The position numbers were made by a program, and so were the translations under genes. DNA of 64,000 nucleotides from Hemileia vastatrix (Eukaryota; Basidiomycota; Pucciniomycetes; Pucciniales; Zaghouaniaceae): the NCBI GenBank assembly GCA_030280995.1, contig JASXTE010000009.1:35076001-35140000 (forward strand). The letters run 5' to 3'. Below the pieces are notes generated by a model. It was not told where the DNA came from and did no database searches. It saw only the letters and a program-made list of their open reading frames with translations. Positions 54,501 to 64,000 of the stretch are shown here, piece by piece. Every line of letters starts with the position of its first letter. Positions within the stretch are counted from its first letter, which is position 1.

Positions 54501-57438
54501 GAGCAAATGCCATAGGATATGATTTAATCAATCTCAAAATATCTTCTTTTTCAATTTTTGAGAGTTGAGGACTGAAAGAGGCCTTTTGGATTTCATTTTC
54601 CAATTCACCCACTTCATTGGTGGTTCTTCCACCTTGCAGTTGTTCTTCTCTAGGAGAAATGGTATATACTGAATTTTCAGAACATATTTTGAATTTTCTT
54701 TTACCATTCACCCCTATGGTGAAACAACTGTTTGCAGGATCTAGTTTAATGCCAAATTTTGTCAATAAATCATTGCCAATAATAAACCAATCACTACAAT
54801 TATTATTATCCATTACTACAAATTCACAAACTGCTCTAACATATCCATTATTATATTTAAAGAATACAGCAGTTTTGTATTTGCCAATTGGATTTAATAC
54901 TGAACCAAAACCCCTCCAGTTCTTTGTCTGAACAGGTTCTAGTTTTTCCTGGTACTTACTATCAAGTTTCATTAATGCATTAAGTGAAACTACACTACCT
55001 GCAGCCCCAGTGTCAAGAATGGCATTCATTTCTTTTCCACATATGATAACAGGTGCTCTGATAGGTGTTATTTTGTAAGTATCATGAGATACATCTTTAA
55101 TTATTTCAGCTTCCTCTATAGAAGTTAAAGATGTGTCTGTATGAGGTATAGCATCATTCAGGAACATTATATCCTGTTCTAATACAAATATCTCATTTTC
55201 ACCATCACTGTAAGATATGTTACTCTTGCAATCCTCACTGGATTCCACATTCTCATCTTCATGATTACTAGGTTCAGAATTTTGTGAGGTTTCAATAACA
55301 TTTATTCTTTTCTTACACGTGTGACCTTTAACCCAAGGTTCATTACATTTGTAACAAGTGTTATTTTCTTGTCTCTTAGGGACAAGGGGAGCTGAAGGTT
55401 TTTTCTTTTCCACTGGTAACTTACTTGTAGTAGGTTTTACCACGTCAACACTTTGTCTGTAATTACTATACTTGGTTTCATATTTGTGGTTTAATAATAT
55501 CTCATTGCATATATTAATGAATCCAGAGGTGTCTCTAACAGTTTCAGTTCTAGCAACAATAATGTCTCTAACTGATATAGGCAACTTGTATATTATTTTT
55601 TCTTTCCACTCTTCATAATCCATTTTTGGATCCATAGCTTTCATGATTTTTATTAAATTCATTAAGAAGACCATGGGTTTTTCTCCAGCATTTGGATTAT
55701 ATCTGGCCCTTTCATACAGTCTTTGTTGAGTGATTCTAAATTTTGGGCCACCAAATTGCCTTTCAATTAGTGCCTTCCATTCATTCCAGGAGTAATTAAT
55801 TCCCTCACTCAATACAGATTCAAACCATAATAAGGCCACATCTGTAAATAAAGATATTAACTTTGAAGTAATTTCTTCATCAGGTAATTTGTATGAAAAT
55901 TTTAAGTTATCAATTCTTTGTATGAATTGTTGCCAATCAGATTTTGAATCCCCATCAAAAGAAGGGTACTGATCTAACTTAGGCCAGTTCTTTTGGCTAG
56001 TTTTTGCTTCCCTAACCTGAGGAATATTGAGTAATTCACTTACTTTAGAAAGATGATCATTTATTTCATCTTTTACTGATTTTATATTCTCAGAGCCCAT
56101 GACACTATGTTCATGTTCCATCATTGGTTTATCCTCAGAGTGTTTCATAAAAACTGGTACTCTTTCTACATAAGAGGTATTATCCTTTATTGTTTCAGTA
56201 TTTTTCAAAATGTTAGCTACTTCAATTTCTACTCTTTGTAACCTATCTTTTATTACAGGTACTTGAGTCAAAGTATCATTAACATTTGAAAAAGACAATT
56301 TTACACGTCCCTCTATGGTAGCCATAATATTCTGAGAGTGTTCTAATTTATTTTCTAAATTTCTAATCTCAGATTTTAATCTTTTATTCTCATTGATTAA
56401 TTCATTATTTGAATTTTCAATAATTTTTAATTTATTGGCTGTGGTACTCAATGATTGTGTTAGCTGTAATAATACATTTTCTGTATTAATGTTTGACTCT
56501 TTTGAGAACTCTTCCAATTTTTCAATTCTTAATAATAATTTACTTATTATTTTTGATTCCATTGGATTCTCTTTTAAAAAATATTCTATTTTTTCTGTGT
56601 CCAATTCAGAAGACTCATTTTCAGGGTCAAGATTTAATTCATTTGGTTCAATTTTTATATTAATAGTATTTTCCTGGTGATCCATAAAACTATTTACATT
56701 GTCCTCATGTAAAGACAAGTTTAAAATATTCTGTTCAAATGAATAATCCTTTAAATCCTTATCAATAATATCCAATATTTCCTTATCAATCTCATTACCT
56801 ATAAGTAATTTATTGTCAGGTTGATATAATTGATCATAAGAAGTTGGATGACTTACCAAGGTCTTATCCCACTTCCTCTGCCTCTCCTTGCCTTTCCCCT
56901 GTAAGGGTGACTGCTGGAGCCCTGCTGTTGAGGATTGTTGTAGTTTTGGGCGTACCAATCCCATTTCCATTTGCTTACTGTAATTTTTTGGTCCTCCTCT
57001 TGGGCTGGAGGTGTTGCTATGAAATTGTTGGTTGCTACTGTTGGTGGTTGAGTCTTTATGTCCACTAGAGCTTGGTTGACTTCTATGAAACCTTGAGCTG
57101 CTCTCTTTTCCAGATTGTTGATCTGGTCCACTATATTGTTGACTCTTACTGTCAAGGTGTTCATTAGGGTGGATAGGGAGTGAACTTGTTCTTGTAATGT
57201 ATTTTTTGATTTCTTTATTGAAACCTGCTTTAGAAGCTTTTCCCTTTCCTCCAGAGACATTGACGGAGTGTTGTTTATTATGGGAGAGTCCTGGCCCTCC
57301 ATTTGAATGTCCTGTAACAGGTCTTTCAGCTCTAGGTCTTAAGTTATAAGGTTTTACCTTATTACTTACAATGTCATTGTTGTCACACATTTTTACGTGG
57401 AATTTAAAGAATTGAAAGTTTAGATATGAAAACTTCAA
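51517..57438 (-). CDS. gag-pol: Gag-Pol polyprotein of element D (1973 codons, intact)
   Basis: Copies and integrates element D. A second ATG at codon 17 (57390) is also possible. Order: Ser/Gln-rich N-terminus; acidic region and coiled coil (about residues 330-375); capsid-like domain (about 490-640, WPKLDQYPSFDGD onward); zinc knuckle CX2CX7HXC (about 694-707); aspartic protease LDTGAAGSVVS (about 808); RT with YIDD (about 1162); RNase H (YTDAS about 1310); integrase HHCC finger (about 1556-1590) and D, D, E core (NMDF, SDRDPKF, AERMIQ; about 1613-1712); C-terminal chromodomain (about 1915-1970, EKILKKR, YLLRFKG, WIPE). Gag and Pol share one frame, so no frameshift is needed. The roughly 490-residue N-terminal extension before the capsid region is long for this group. 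Confidence 0.95.
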   Translation of the reverse strand: MKFSYLNFQFFKFHVKMCDNNDIVSNKVKPYNLRPRAERPVTGHSNGGPGLSHNKQHSVNVSGGKGKASKAGFNKEIKKYITRTSSLPIHPNEHLDSKSQQYSGPDQQSGKESSSRFHRSQPSSSGHKDSTTNSSNQQFHSNTSSPRGGPKNYSKQMEMGLVRPKLQQSSTAGLQQSPLQGKGKERQRKWDKTLVSHPTSYDQLYQPDNKLLIGNEIDKEILDIIDKDLKDYSFEQNILNLSLHEDNVNSFMDHQENTINIKIEPNELNLDPENESSELDTEKIEYFLKENPMESKIISKLLLRIEKLEEFSKESNINTENVLLQLTQSLSTTANKLKIIENSNNELINENKRLKSEIRNLENKLEHSQNIMATIEGRVKLSFSNVNDTLTQVPVIKDRLQRVEIEVANILKNTETIKDNTSYVERVPVFMKHSEDKPMMEHEHSVMGSENIKSVKDEINDHLSKVSELLNIPQVREAKTSQKNWPKLDQYPSFDGDSKSDWQQFIQRIDNLKFSYKLPDEEITSKLISLFTDVALLWFESVLSEGINYSWNEWKALIERQFGGPKFRITQQRLYERARYNPNAGEKPMVFLMNLIKIMKAMDPKMDYEEWKEKIIYKLPISVRDIIVARTETVRDTSGFINICNEILLNHKYETKYSNYRQSVDVVKPTTSKLPVEKKKPSAPLVPKRQENNTCYKCNEPWVKGHTCKKRINVIETSQNSEPSNHEDENVESSEDCKSNISYSDGENEIFVLEQDIMFLNDAIPHTDTSLTSIEEAEIIKDVSHDTYKITPIRAPVIICGKEMNAILDTGAAGSVVSLNALMKLDSKYQEKLEPVQTKNWRGFGSVLNPIGKYKTAVFFKYNNGYVRAVCEFVVMDNNNCSDWFIIGNDLLTKFGIKLDPANSCFTIGVNGKRKFKICSENSVYTISPREEQLQGGRTTNEVGELENEIQKASFSPQLSKIEKEDILRLIKSYPMAFAHGSNELGLVKDHEMKISLSCDLDNIPGSLKKKPYPASPAKRKDIEDNIKLLLEMGIVEKVDTTPKYCVISPVLISYEKDKARLCGDYRALNTYTVDDIYPLPRIASIHATLQGAKYISCLDGNKGYHQIPVERDSQNYLLITTHMGIYKYVRMPFGPKNAPSVFQKLMDSVFHQEMVEGWLLVYIDDIIVFSKTYDEHLNHLKRVFQKMDEINMTIALKKCKFGFQSLKVLGHVVSGLQICVDQNKVAAIKNIGIPKNVKEVQSFLGMCGYYRQYIKNYQSIAAPLTTLIRKNEAFIWNNERQHAFNKLKECLMSAPILGLPDFTLPFILYTDASFIGLGAALQQKQIINGKLSEVVICYISRTLRKTELRYGATQLECLAVVWALEKLHYYLEDQKFELITDCSAVKSLLNMKTPNRHMFRWQLAVQEYRGRMTITHRAGTLHSNVDLLSRSPLPNDADNPAYVPENEVIHIFGIYIVDLEEEFMQTILENYSSDKDLSKLSTILNDPTNASMSALIKTLPPKYKNALEKGKLSIEDGYIYYRKKLSNVIVIPPSMKELMLSTCHDDILAGHFDFNKTLTRVKNTAWWINMKEDVQKYIETCDSCQKSKRLTGKRAGLLQQIEQPKAPWEIINMDFVTGLPLAGKESFNSCWVIVDRLTKMCKFIPTHKEVSAKDLALLWWTQMMNTAGFPKAIISDRDPKFTSEFWTSLMEVSGCQLKLSTAHHPQTDGLAERMIQTLEDMIRRYCAFGLEYKDNEKFTHDWVTLIPGLEFAYNSTTHSVTEKKPFELWLGYVPNTPVNLLNKLPRLDIHPGTKSFIHMQQMCRKHAEECIQKAFEYEKKRWDKSHKEFEFKKGDEVLISTLHFNLQGNVKLKDPFVGPFVVNKMVGNNAVEVILYAPYDRKHPVFPISLLKPYHANDPDLFPKRRGRPKKQPEEIVEKAEIEKILKKRILTKEKGTEYLLRFKGKSNEFDKWIPEKEISNLSTLLKKFKQK
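56853..57302 (-). CDS. Overlapping alternative-frame ORF in element D gag
   Basis: A 149-codon ATG-started frame lies inside the 5' part of gag-pol in another frame. Its product looks protein-like: an amphipathic coiled-coil stretch (about residues 25-90, LQEQVHSLSTLMNTL) followed by an Arg/Gly-rich tail (YRGKARRGRGSG). The gag frame here encodes low-complexity Ser/Gln/Asn/His sequence. It stops at TAA 56853; the same place carries GTAAGT, a good splice donor, so splicing into another exon is an alternative. Could be a leaky-scanning product, an exon, or chance. Confidence 0.4.
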   Translation of the reverse strand: MEGQDSPIINNTPSMSLEEREKLLKQVSIKKSKNTLQEQVHSLSTLMNTLTVRVNNIVDQINNLEKRAAQGFIEVNQALVDIKTQPPTVATNNFIATPPAQEEDQKITVSKWKWDWYAQNYNNPQQQGSSSHPYRGKARRGRGSGIRPW

Positions 57439-58058
57439 AAAGGAGTTTTATCAGTATTTATCAATACCACTGAAGACAATTTTCTTGCTTACTTATTGGT
57501 ATGAAGTGAATATTTAAGTGCCAAAAGTCAAATATGCTTTTATGTGGTCACTTGATTTAACTGGTCTACAATATGTAGCCGTGTTTTTATATTCAAAAGA
57601 AAACAACTGTCAGTATGATTCTTTCTAAATATTTAATGAATTTTACAAACCAATAAAAGAGAAGATTAAGAGTCCTGTTAAAAGAAAACAATTAATCAGT
57701 TTAATTGGTTATCATCTGCAAAGATCACAAATTTAATTGGTCTATTGACAGACTCCCACTAAGAACAATTATATGTTAAATTAGTGGTAAAAATTTTATC
57801 TGCAAAGATCTCAAATTTAATTGGTCTATTAACAGACCCACTAATAACAATTATAAGTTAAATTAGTGGTAAAATTGTTGATTCAATATCACAATTTTAT
57901 AATATAACAGGGCTTCTTTTTCTAAAATCACTATATAAGTGACCCCAACCTGTTGTAATTATCCAAATACTTTTATAGGGATATTATTTACGTGCACCTT
58001 CTCTTGAAAATTTCACTTACCAGGATTATAACAGAATTCTTGAGGAAAAGCCCCCAAT
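57439..58058 (-). other. 5' leader of element D
   Basis: About 620 bp between 5' LTR and gag. No canonical TGGCGCCC-type primer site; the first bases after the LTR are ATTGGGGGCTTTTCC, so the primer is not identified. Two tandem 84-bp repeats lie at 57717-57880 (TTTAATTGGTCTATT in each). Confidence 0.6.
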
Positions 58059-59561
58059 TGTCAGGCTAAGGTCAAGTACAAGGACGTGAACTAGCTTGAA
58101 TGGTCAGTTGTCTAGAAGATTTAAATGGTCCTATATGAATACTGTAGTATAAATCCAATAAGTAGTTAAATATAATCAAAATTCAAAGGTCTCAGTAATA
58201 TAATTCTCACTAGTTTTATATATGGCTTACAATCTTTGTAGTTGGTAGAAAAATAGATTTTATAATTCAGATACTATTCAAAAGTCTTATAAAAGTACTA
58301 ATTGATATGTATTGTAATTTGTTTGGTTATATTGGATTAATTGTAAATGATAAAGAATGAATCAATACAACCTAAAAACATCCTCCTTTTATACACACTG
58401 AGTTCCCTAATGATTCCCTTGATGTACCACCCAATACACAGTTAATCACGCCTCTAAACAACTAATAGACATTCCCATCAACATTCCCAGTGACCCATGA
58501 CATAATTAGAAGAGTAATAACCGCCAAAATCCTGAAATAATAAGGGAGATCCATCAAAATTAAAGGAAAAGACAAAAAGAGAGTATATGCGTATAAAACA
58601 ATAATATTAAAGACTAAAGGAGACTTTTTAAGGTTAATAATAGCTTAATAATCAGGGGGATTGACTGTAGAAATAATGGGGCTAATCCTGACATTATACT
58701 ACGTGAAATTCCCATTCAAAAATAACCAAAATTGACTGAGAAACCACCCAAAAACTTAAAAAAGAGCGTGAGATGTGGGGTAACTACATGCAGTTCTTGG
58801 CAGGCGCTTGCACGGGTAAATCCTTGACTAAATTTAGGCGAATTTAAGCGTGGTGATGAAATAAAGTGCCAAGAGTGAGGTTATTAATGAAATTAGTGCA
58901 TATAAACAGGGTCAATGCATTATTAATTAAGCTAGGACACTAAATAAGCGCCTGTCGCCTATTTTAGTGTGTTTCCCCACAGTGGGCGTAGAATGTGGGG
59001 TAATTATAGTGTGAAAAAGCTAACTTTGCTAAAAATGAAGCTATTCACACGGGAAAAAAGCAGGCAGTATGTGGCCAGTACACAGAAGCCATTTCTGGCA
59101 TAAAAAACACCAAATTTGAAAAGTGTTATTTTTATGCATTTAAATAGCCAAATCAATAGTTCTAAATGAGCCCAATTGATCTGTCAAAGCGCAATTTTGA
59201 TATTCTCAATTTTATAGCGCATATAGTCAATTTTTAAGTGAAATAAAGCGCATTTCTTGTTTTTTGCATAAAACAATGAATATAACAGCTTTAAGTGTAC
59301 TTAAAAATTATGCAGCCTTATACTTAAGGTTCTTAAGATTACCCTAACATATCCCAACTTAATATTAAGTACATAAGACCTATAAAAGGTGGATATATGC
59401 GTGTATATAAGGTGTTATAATGGCATTTTTTTGTGTATTATCATAATTTTACTTATGTATACTATTTGTGTACTCTTATTTATTATTCCCATGTATAGTT
59501 CATGTGTTTAACATAACTTATAAGTACTTTTTACTCAGTCCTGGAGATATACAGGCTGACA
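58059..59561 (-). repeat. 5' LTR of element D (1503 bp)
   Basis: Essentially identical to 49832-51334; ends at 59561 next to AACCA. Confidence 0.95.
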
Positions 59562-59784
59562 AACCACCTCTATGAGCTATATCATAGTAAGCTGGTGGTA
59601 AGGGCTCTTGACCACCAGTGAGAGTTATATATTGGTATCTTGGGGGATTGAACTCTTCACCATCTGTCTGGTTGTTGGTAGTCATTGGTGTCTAACCGTT
59701 AGACTATTGATTTTGATAACACTTTGATCTGATTTTCTTATATATAAATCATATTTTTTACTCAAAATTTATTCAAAATTCATA
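59562..59784 (-). other. tRNA-like (SINE-like) sequence split by element D
   Basis: On the minus strand TAGTCTAACGGTTAGAC (59690-59706) resembles a tRNA A box, and GAGTTCAATCCCC (about 59643-59655) a B box, about 35 bp apart. A second weaker pair may straddle the D insertion (ATAGCTCATAG near 59573 and GTTTGAACCCCC near 49811-49822). It suggests a tRNA-derived SINE or degenerate tRNA rather than a functional tRNA; folding was not verified. Confidence 0.3.
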
Positions 59785-60318
59785 CTAGGAGGCCCAAAAC
59801 AAGATCTTGCAGATCTTTACAAAAATAATTTTTGTCTTCTTTCTTCATTATCTTCAGATTTATTTCTTGATTTTCTTGAATTATCTTGAAGTTTTTATTT
59901 TCATTTCTTGGGTTTTCTTCTTGCCTACAAAAATAACTAGGGTTTTCTACAATGCCCCCAGACGTGGCCAAGGTAATGTTTTTGAAAGGTGTAGAAGAAA
60001 CCCTAGCAGTGCAAAATGGGGGGGGGACTTACTTTTACTCCCCTATATCTACATTCCAAAGCTTTTCGGCATATCTTTCAAGAAAGATATATAACCCATC
60101 TTCGTTTTTGAACTTGAATTAAAACTAATTGATAATCTTGAAAAAGAACATAGATATGATAAAAAAGTTGAAGAATACTTGCAGAGAAAAGAAATATTAA
60201 AAAGAGAAAGTTGAAAATCCACTTGGTATATCTCCAAGGGAGCTGACCTACTACAACATGGGATTTCCTCATCTTGGGGAGAGGATTTAGCACTTGGGTG
60301 ATAAGCCCTCATCATTCT
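59785..60318 (-). pseudogene. pol: Pol N-terminal fragment, copy E
   Basis: Opens MMRAYHPSAKSS in the -1 frame at the gag end, followed by EIPCCSRSAPLEIYQVDFQ as in copy C. Broken by a frame change near 60060 and truncated in the linker before RT. Confidence 0.7.
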
Positions 60319-62678
60319 AAAAAAGACAGACTCTTACTAGAGCCTGAGCCACACTCTAAAGATCCAGAGGTGAATCCCACTTCTTTTCTCCTCCTGAAAC
60401 AATCCATGCATTGACACATGGACAAAAAATCAGGCCTGGTTTCCCAACCATCATCTCCAGGAGATGAGAACCTCATGTGAAGCCTTCTTTTGTCTTCACC
60501 GGTCAACTCCAAAATAAATCCCATGTCAAATTGATAACCAATTCTTGCCTGATAATCCATCAAGAATGGCCAACCCAATACTGCTTTTAAATTACCTTTA
60601 GCAATGTAAAAATGAGCCTTTCCAGAGGCTCCACCACATCCAACTTAACAAATTTGGAGATTCCCATCAACTCTGTTACAAGACCACCTATACCTCTCAA
60701 ATTTACACAAATACCAGTTTTGATGGGGAGGCCCAAATGAGTAGCCTCAAATAAGGAAATAAGGTTAATCTGAGAACCTGAATCCCCCAATGCCCTAGCC
60801 TCCCTGCCATTCAGGGTGACATTTACATATCCCAGAGGAGCAGCAAAATGAGTTTCCAAACCCTCTCCAAACTTCTCAGCAGAATCACATATGTATTTTA
60901 CTTCCCCAGAAGACACTAAAAAATTTTTTTTATCTGTCAGCCAATCCAGGACTGATAGCATATTACTCCTCATTATTAAGGGAAACCTGACCCTGATTCA
61001 TCCTTTCCATGACAGAGTCAATAACATTATATTGACCATAAACTACTGGCCTCTCAAAGTGAGCCTTTGGCTTCACTACCTTGGTCCTTTAATTTTCCTG
61101 AGGACCAGAACTACCAACAGATTTTTCATCAACAGGAATCAAACCCAAACCCTCACCAGAATCTCTAACTCCAGTGGGCCTTGGCAATGAAGCGAACAGA
61201 ACCTCCTCCTCAGTGTCAGAATCCACATCCATAGGCATTGGCCCACCATTCATGTCCAATGCTCTAAAGCTAGGGGGGCCCATATTAGCAATCCCCTTCT
61301 GCATCTTGTACAGCTCCTCCTTGCTGTACTTCCTCCTAGCTGCACACAGCTTAGGATCCGCCTTAGAAGCCTTAGGCTTTGGTGGGCCTGAGAGCTGATC
61401 TTTGGCCTCTCCACCTTACATGCTTCTATATCATAAAAACCAGCCAAGCACTCACCACTTGACTGTCCTCCACATGAATATAATTCTAACCCACCAAAGG
61501 AAGTAGAAAAAGAGACTTTATTCACCTCCTTCCCTTTCCCTTTGACGTCATCATCTTGTTTAATTGAAGAATTAACCTGATCAGGAATCTCCTCAAATCT
61601 TGGCCTACTCTGATTGAGACCAGCCCTTCTCCTGACCATATCCACAGGAGCCTTCCCCTCACTGGGCTTCACAAATTGACCATCAGGTAACTTAAACACC
61701 CTGCCATCAAACTCCACTTTTTACTCTGAGACATCTCTTTTCAGGGCCCAACAATCATTGGACTTATTTCCTCTTTGTCCACAATAAGAGCCAACCCAAG
61801 GATCACTTCTACCAGACTGTCTATCAAAATCTCTAGGCTGAGAAGGTGCCTTATTGACCTTCTTAGCCTCCTGAACAAAAATATGCAGCTGCTTTGTATG
61901 ATCAGCCAACTGCTCCACCATTGGGTCCCTCTCCTGTTTTGGAACCTTCACCATGTTCTTTTCTTCCTTCTCTAACCTGCCCTCCTCTTCAGCCAAAGCC
62001 TCACTGACTTTGCTGACATATTTGGTGCACCCTTCTTGGTAGGCATCCACCACCAATAACTTCAAATGGGCCTCCACCTCCTCCTTCACCTTGTCCAAGG
62101 CAGGCAAATTCTGATCCCCATTAGAAAGAGTCTTCATCAAGTCTTTCCTTGATAACTCCTTCAACACATCCACCCTGACATCTCTAGCCAGGGCGGACCA
62201 AGAAACATTTTTGGCAGCATTTTCATGTGCCAGCTCCTCCACTTCCACCAAGTATTCCACCACAGCATCAAACTGTATTGAAGCTTTATGTAACTATGTA
62301 AGTAACCAACACAGCCAAAGACTGCCATTCACTGACAACCTTATTCAGATCCACCATAGTGAGCCTGACGGCCCATCTATCTACCATTTCCCTACACAGT
62401 AGCTTCCAATCACTCTTCTTGTAGCCAGGCATGGCCGCAAACTCCTTCTCCACTGCTCTATCTCAAATGAAGAAGATAATTTGCTTCACCATGTCCAGGT
62501 AGGAAGCACAGTCTACACCAGAATCAGTTTCATACTTCTCTAGAAACCACTTTACAACTTCACCATTAAACTTGGTACCATCCCAAGTTTTAATCCTCAC
62601 ACATTCCCTATCCATCACCGCAGGCAGACCTTCTCCCCCACTGACAGTCACCACAGAAATACAAGAACTAGAAGCCAT
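60312..62678 (-). pseudogene. gag: Gag-protease, copy E (decayed)
   Basis: Starts MASSS at 62678. Recognisable WDGTKFN, VKWFLEKYE, RKDLMKTLSNGDQ, zinc knuckle SYCGQRGNKSNDC (His of CCHC is Asn) and protease block LGDSGSQINLIS (DSG kept). A TGA near 62465, shifts near 62285 and 61300, and further breaks near 60980 and 60585 inactivate it. Ends SLSFLE at T_TTT_TTA (60318-60324). Confidence 0.8.
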
Positions 62679-62769
62679 TCTTCCAGTCCAAATCACAGAA
62701 AGAGCTAATCACAGGCAATAGAGATTCCAAAGAACTAACAGATCCGTACCCCTCGTTAGGGGCCAGAAA

Positions 62770-63815
62770 TGTAGACAATCATATAGTAATAGCTATAGGC
62801 CTTGACCAAGGGAGTTGGAGTAAAACCAGAGAGAAAAACCCCTGTCCCTTTAAAAAAACACATGAGATTTACCTGTTACAGTAAATTGGTTCCTGTTACC
62901 AAAAGCCCCTTTTCAAAATACACTTGACTGCTTGAACAGTCAAGAAAGTAGTCTCCAGACAGACTACCAAACCAAAGAACTGAAATGTAGACTAAGGTCC
63001 ACACCAGAGAAAGCAATAATACTTGATGTAGGTTGCAAATCCACACCAGAGAAAGCAATAATACTTGCTATAGCTTGCAAGACTATAACAGAGAAAACAG
63101 TTGCTAAGTTAAGTTAAATGAAGAACTCACTTGCAACAAACACAGCCAAATTGTGGCAAGAAAACAGTGAAAACTGAGTGAGGAACAAGGATATCACCTC
63201 TGGATGGTTGTATGATAATTAGAGTTGCCCCAAACTGTCTTATTCACTATATACACACAGACTACTAATTAAGAGCCCATGCACACCTGCAAATCTGGCG
63301 TCCCTGACCATTTCATTGCATAAAACCTCCCTAGAAGCGCTTCCCAGCCCTCTATCACTGAGGCAGGCAGTCTGCCTGAAGCGGCCTGACCACCCTGAAG
63401 CCAGAAAACCACCAAAAAAACCCAAACTACTTAGAAAATTCACCTACAACTACTAAAACCCTTAAAACACATAATTACGCTTTAAAAACATTGAGACATG
63501 AAATGTCAAAAAAATTCCGCTCTTTCCAACAGTACTTTAACTCTAAGACTTAATGTTAGCCCAAAAAACACAAAAAACACAATTCAGCAGCAATCTTTTA
63601 AAATGAAAAGTGAAAAATTATCCCCCAAATACTTAAGGTATTAAAAATGTCATCAAAACATAAAATATAGAGAAAAATTGGGGCTATCCAATGGTAGTGT
63701 CCAGATCCCTGTAGTTCCAATATTTGCTGCGTAATTCCCAAAAATTACTTAATTATTTAAACACTGTCATTTAAGGCATACCAACAAAGGGCTCCGCCAA
63801 TGTTGGAAGACCACA
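62770..63815 (-). repeat. 5' LTR of copy E (1046 bp)
   Basis: Complement begins TGTGGTCTTCCAACA at 63815 and ends GATTGTCTACA at 62770. A single copy of the 608-bp unit; well diverged from the copy C LTR. Confidence 0.85.
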
Positions 63816-63975
63816 GCGTGGAGAGTCTATCTTTCACTGCACTTTAAATATTCCTTAGTAGTGCTTCTGTAATTATCTTACCTGACAACCCTTTTGTTGC
63901 ACCTTTGAGAATTGAGCCTTTTTGCTGCACTCCTGGGAACTTTTCTTTGTTACTGTCAAATGTGTACTACAGTGT
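63816..63975. other. Short spacer between two head-to-head family C LTRs
   Basis: 160 bp with two related segments containing TTGCTGCACTCC and TTGTTGCACCTT; no gene and no polypurine tract before the next LTR. Confidence 0.4.
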
Positions 63976-64000
63976 TGTGGTCTTCCAACATTGGCAGAGG
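63976..64000 (+). repeat. Start of another family C LTR (cut by window end)
   Basis: Begins TGTGGTCTTCCAACATTGG as at 15668 and 28653, in plus orientation. The rest lies outside the window. Confidence 0.7.

Larger units (their letters stand above)
49832..59561 (-). mobile_element. Element D: intact chromovirus (Ty3/gypsy with chromodomain)
   Basis: 9.73 kb with 1503-bp LTRs (49832-51334 and 58059-59561), TGTCAGG...GACA ends and a 5-bp target duplication AACCA (49827-49831 and 59562-59566). I noticed one difference between the LTRs (near 50809/59031). A single unbroken Gag-Pol frame (51517-57438) makes it the only plausibly autonomous element here. It is unrelated to families A and C and has no hairpin motifs or antisense Zn2Cys6 genes. 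Confidence 0.95.
59785..63815 (-). mobile_element. Copy E of family C element, 3'-truncated
   Basis: Minus orientation: 5' LTR 62770-63815, decayed primer site (sense TGGCCCCTAACGAGGGG), gag-protease 60312-62678, and only the first 530 bp of pol. It ends at about 59785 within a hairpin motif (GGCCTCCTAGTATGA), beyond which the sequence is unrelated. Confidence 0.8.

Noticed and set aside
57990..58058. tRNA primer site of element D
   Set aside because: ATTGGGGGCTTTTCC follows the LTR but I cannot match it to a tRNA 3' end, and self-priming is possible, so no call is made.

Overview
The window is AT-rich DNA made almost entirely of nested, partly decayed Ty3/gypsy-type LTR retrotransposons. 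I recognise no ordinary host gene. A fungal host is likely: the elements carry Zn2Cys6-type (fungal transcription factor class) genes with short GT-AG introns of about 50-85 nt, and their reverse transcriptases have FIDDGG active sites. A TE-bloated basidiomycete, perhaps a rust, is my guess; the species is not determinable from the sequence.

Layout. (1) 1-578 plus 14216-15667 is the 3' part of a plus-strand 'family C' element (copy B). It is split by a young, nearly complete minus-strand 'family A' element at 579-14215 (1116-bp LTRs, 4-bp target duplication ATGT). (2) 15668-49518 is a second family C element (copy C) that shares its 5' LTR with B. That LTR is swollen by three 608-bp tandem units. 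Gag and Pol are decayed. Its 3' LTR is split at 28927/48698 by another family A element. (3) 28928-48697 is that element (A'). It contains a MITE, an in-frame deletion of RT/RNase H, and a plus-strand family A copy (A'') that lost its 5' half, so that 28928-45212 forms a giant imperfect inverted repeat. (4) 49832-59561 is an intact, very recent chromovirus (D: 1503-bp LTRs, TSD AACCA, 1973-codon Gag-Pol with chromodomain). (5) 59785-63815 is a truncated minus-strand family C element (E), and another LTR begins at 63976.

The most interesting content is in families A and C. Both have a retrovirus-like plan: a tRNA-Lys-type primer site, Gag-protease, a U_UUU_UU(A/G) slippery site at the end of gag with pol in the -1 frame, then RT, RNase H and integrase. 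Beyond pol, each carries 3-4 kb of extra DNA with two genes on the opposite strand (a1/c2 beside the 3' LTR, a2/c1 further in). Each gene encodes an N-terminal CX2CX6CX12-15CX2CX6C cluster, a Ser/Pro-rich linker, a phase-1 intron and a C-terminal helical 'YFQ' domain. The family A LTRs carry an 11-bp-period array of CGG/CCG triplets in otherwise AT-rich DNA, the kind of site Zn2Cys6 proteins bind. This suggests, but does not prove, an element-encoded self-regulatory circuit.

The same elements are littered, always in the element's sense orientation, with dozens of copies of a small hairpin motif (4-bp stem, 6-nt loop, then TTAAACTGG). Its stems covary (AGTC/GACT, GGTC/GACC, CCTC/GAGG). It occurs in noncoding arrays and also in frame inside pol, where it encodes DLxxExKL peptides. 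Two larger stem-loops in the 3' region also show compensatory changes between families. Only the family A a1 gene and Gag-protease in the first element, and Gag-Pol of D, look intact; most other genes carry stops or frameshifts.
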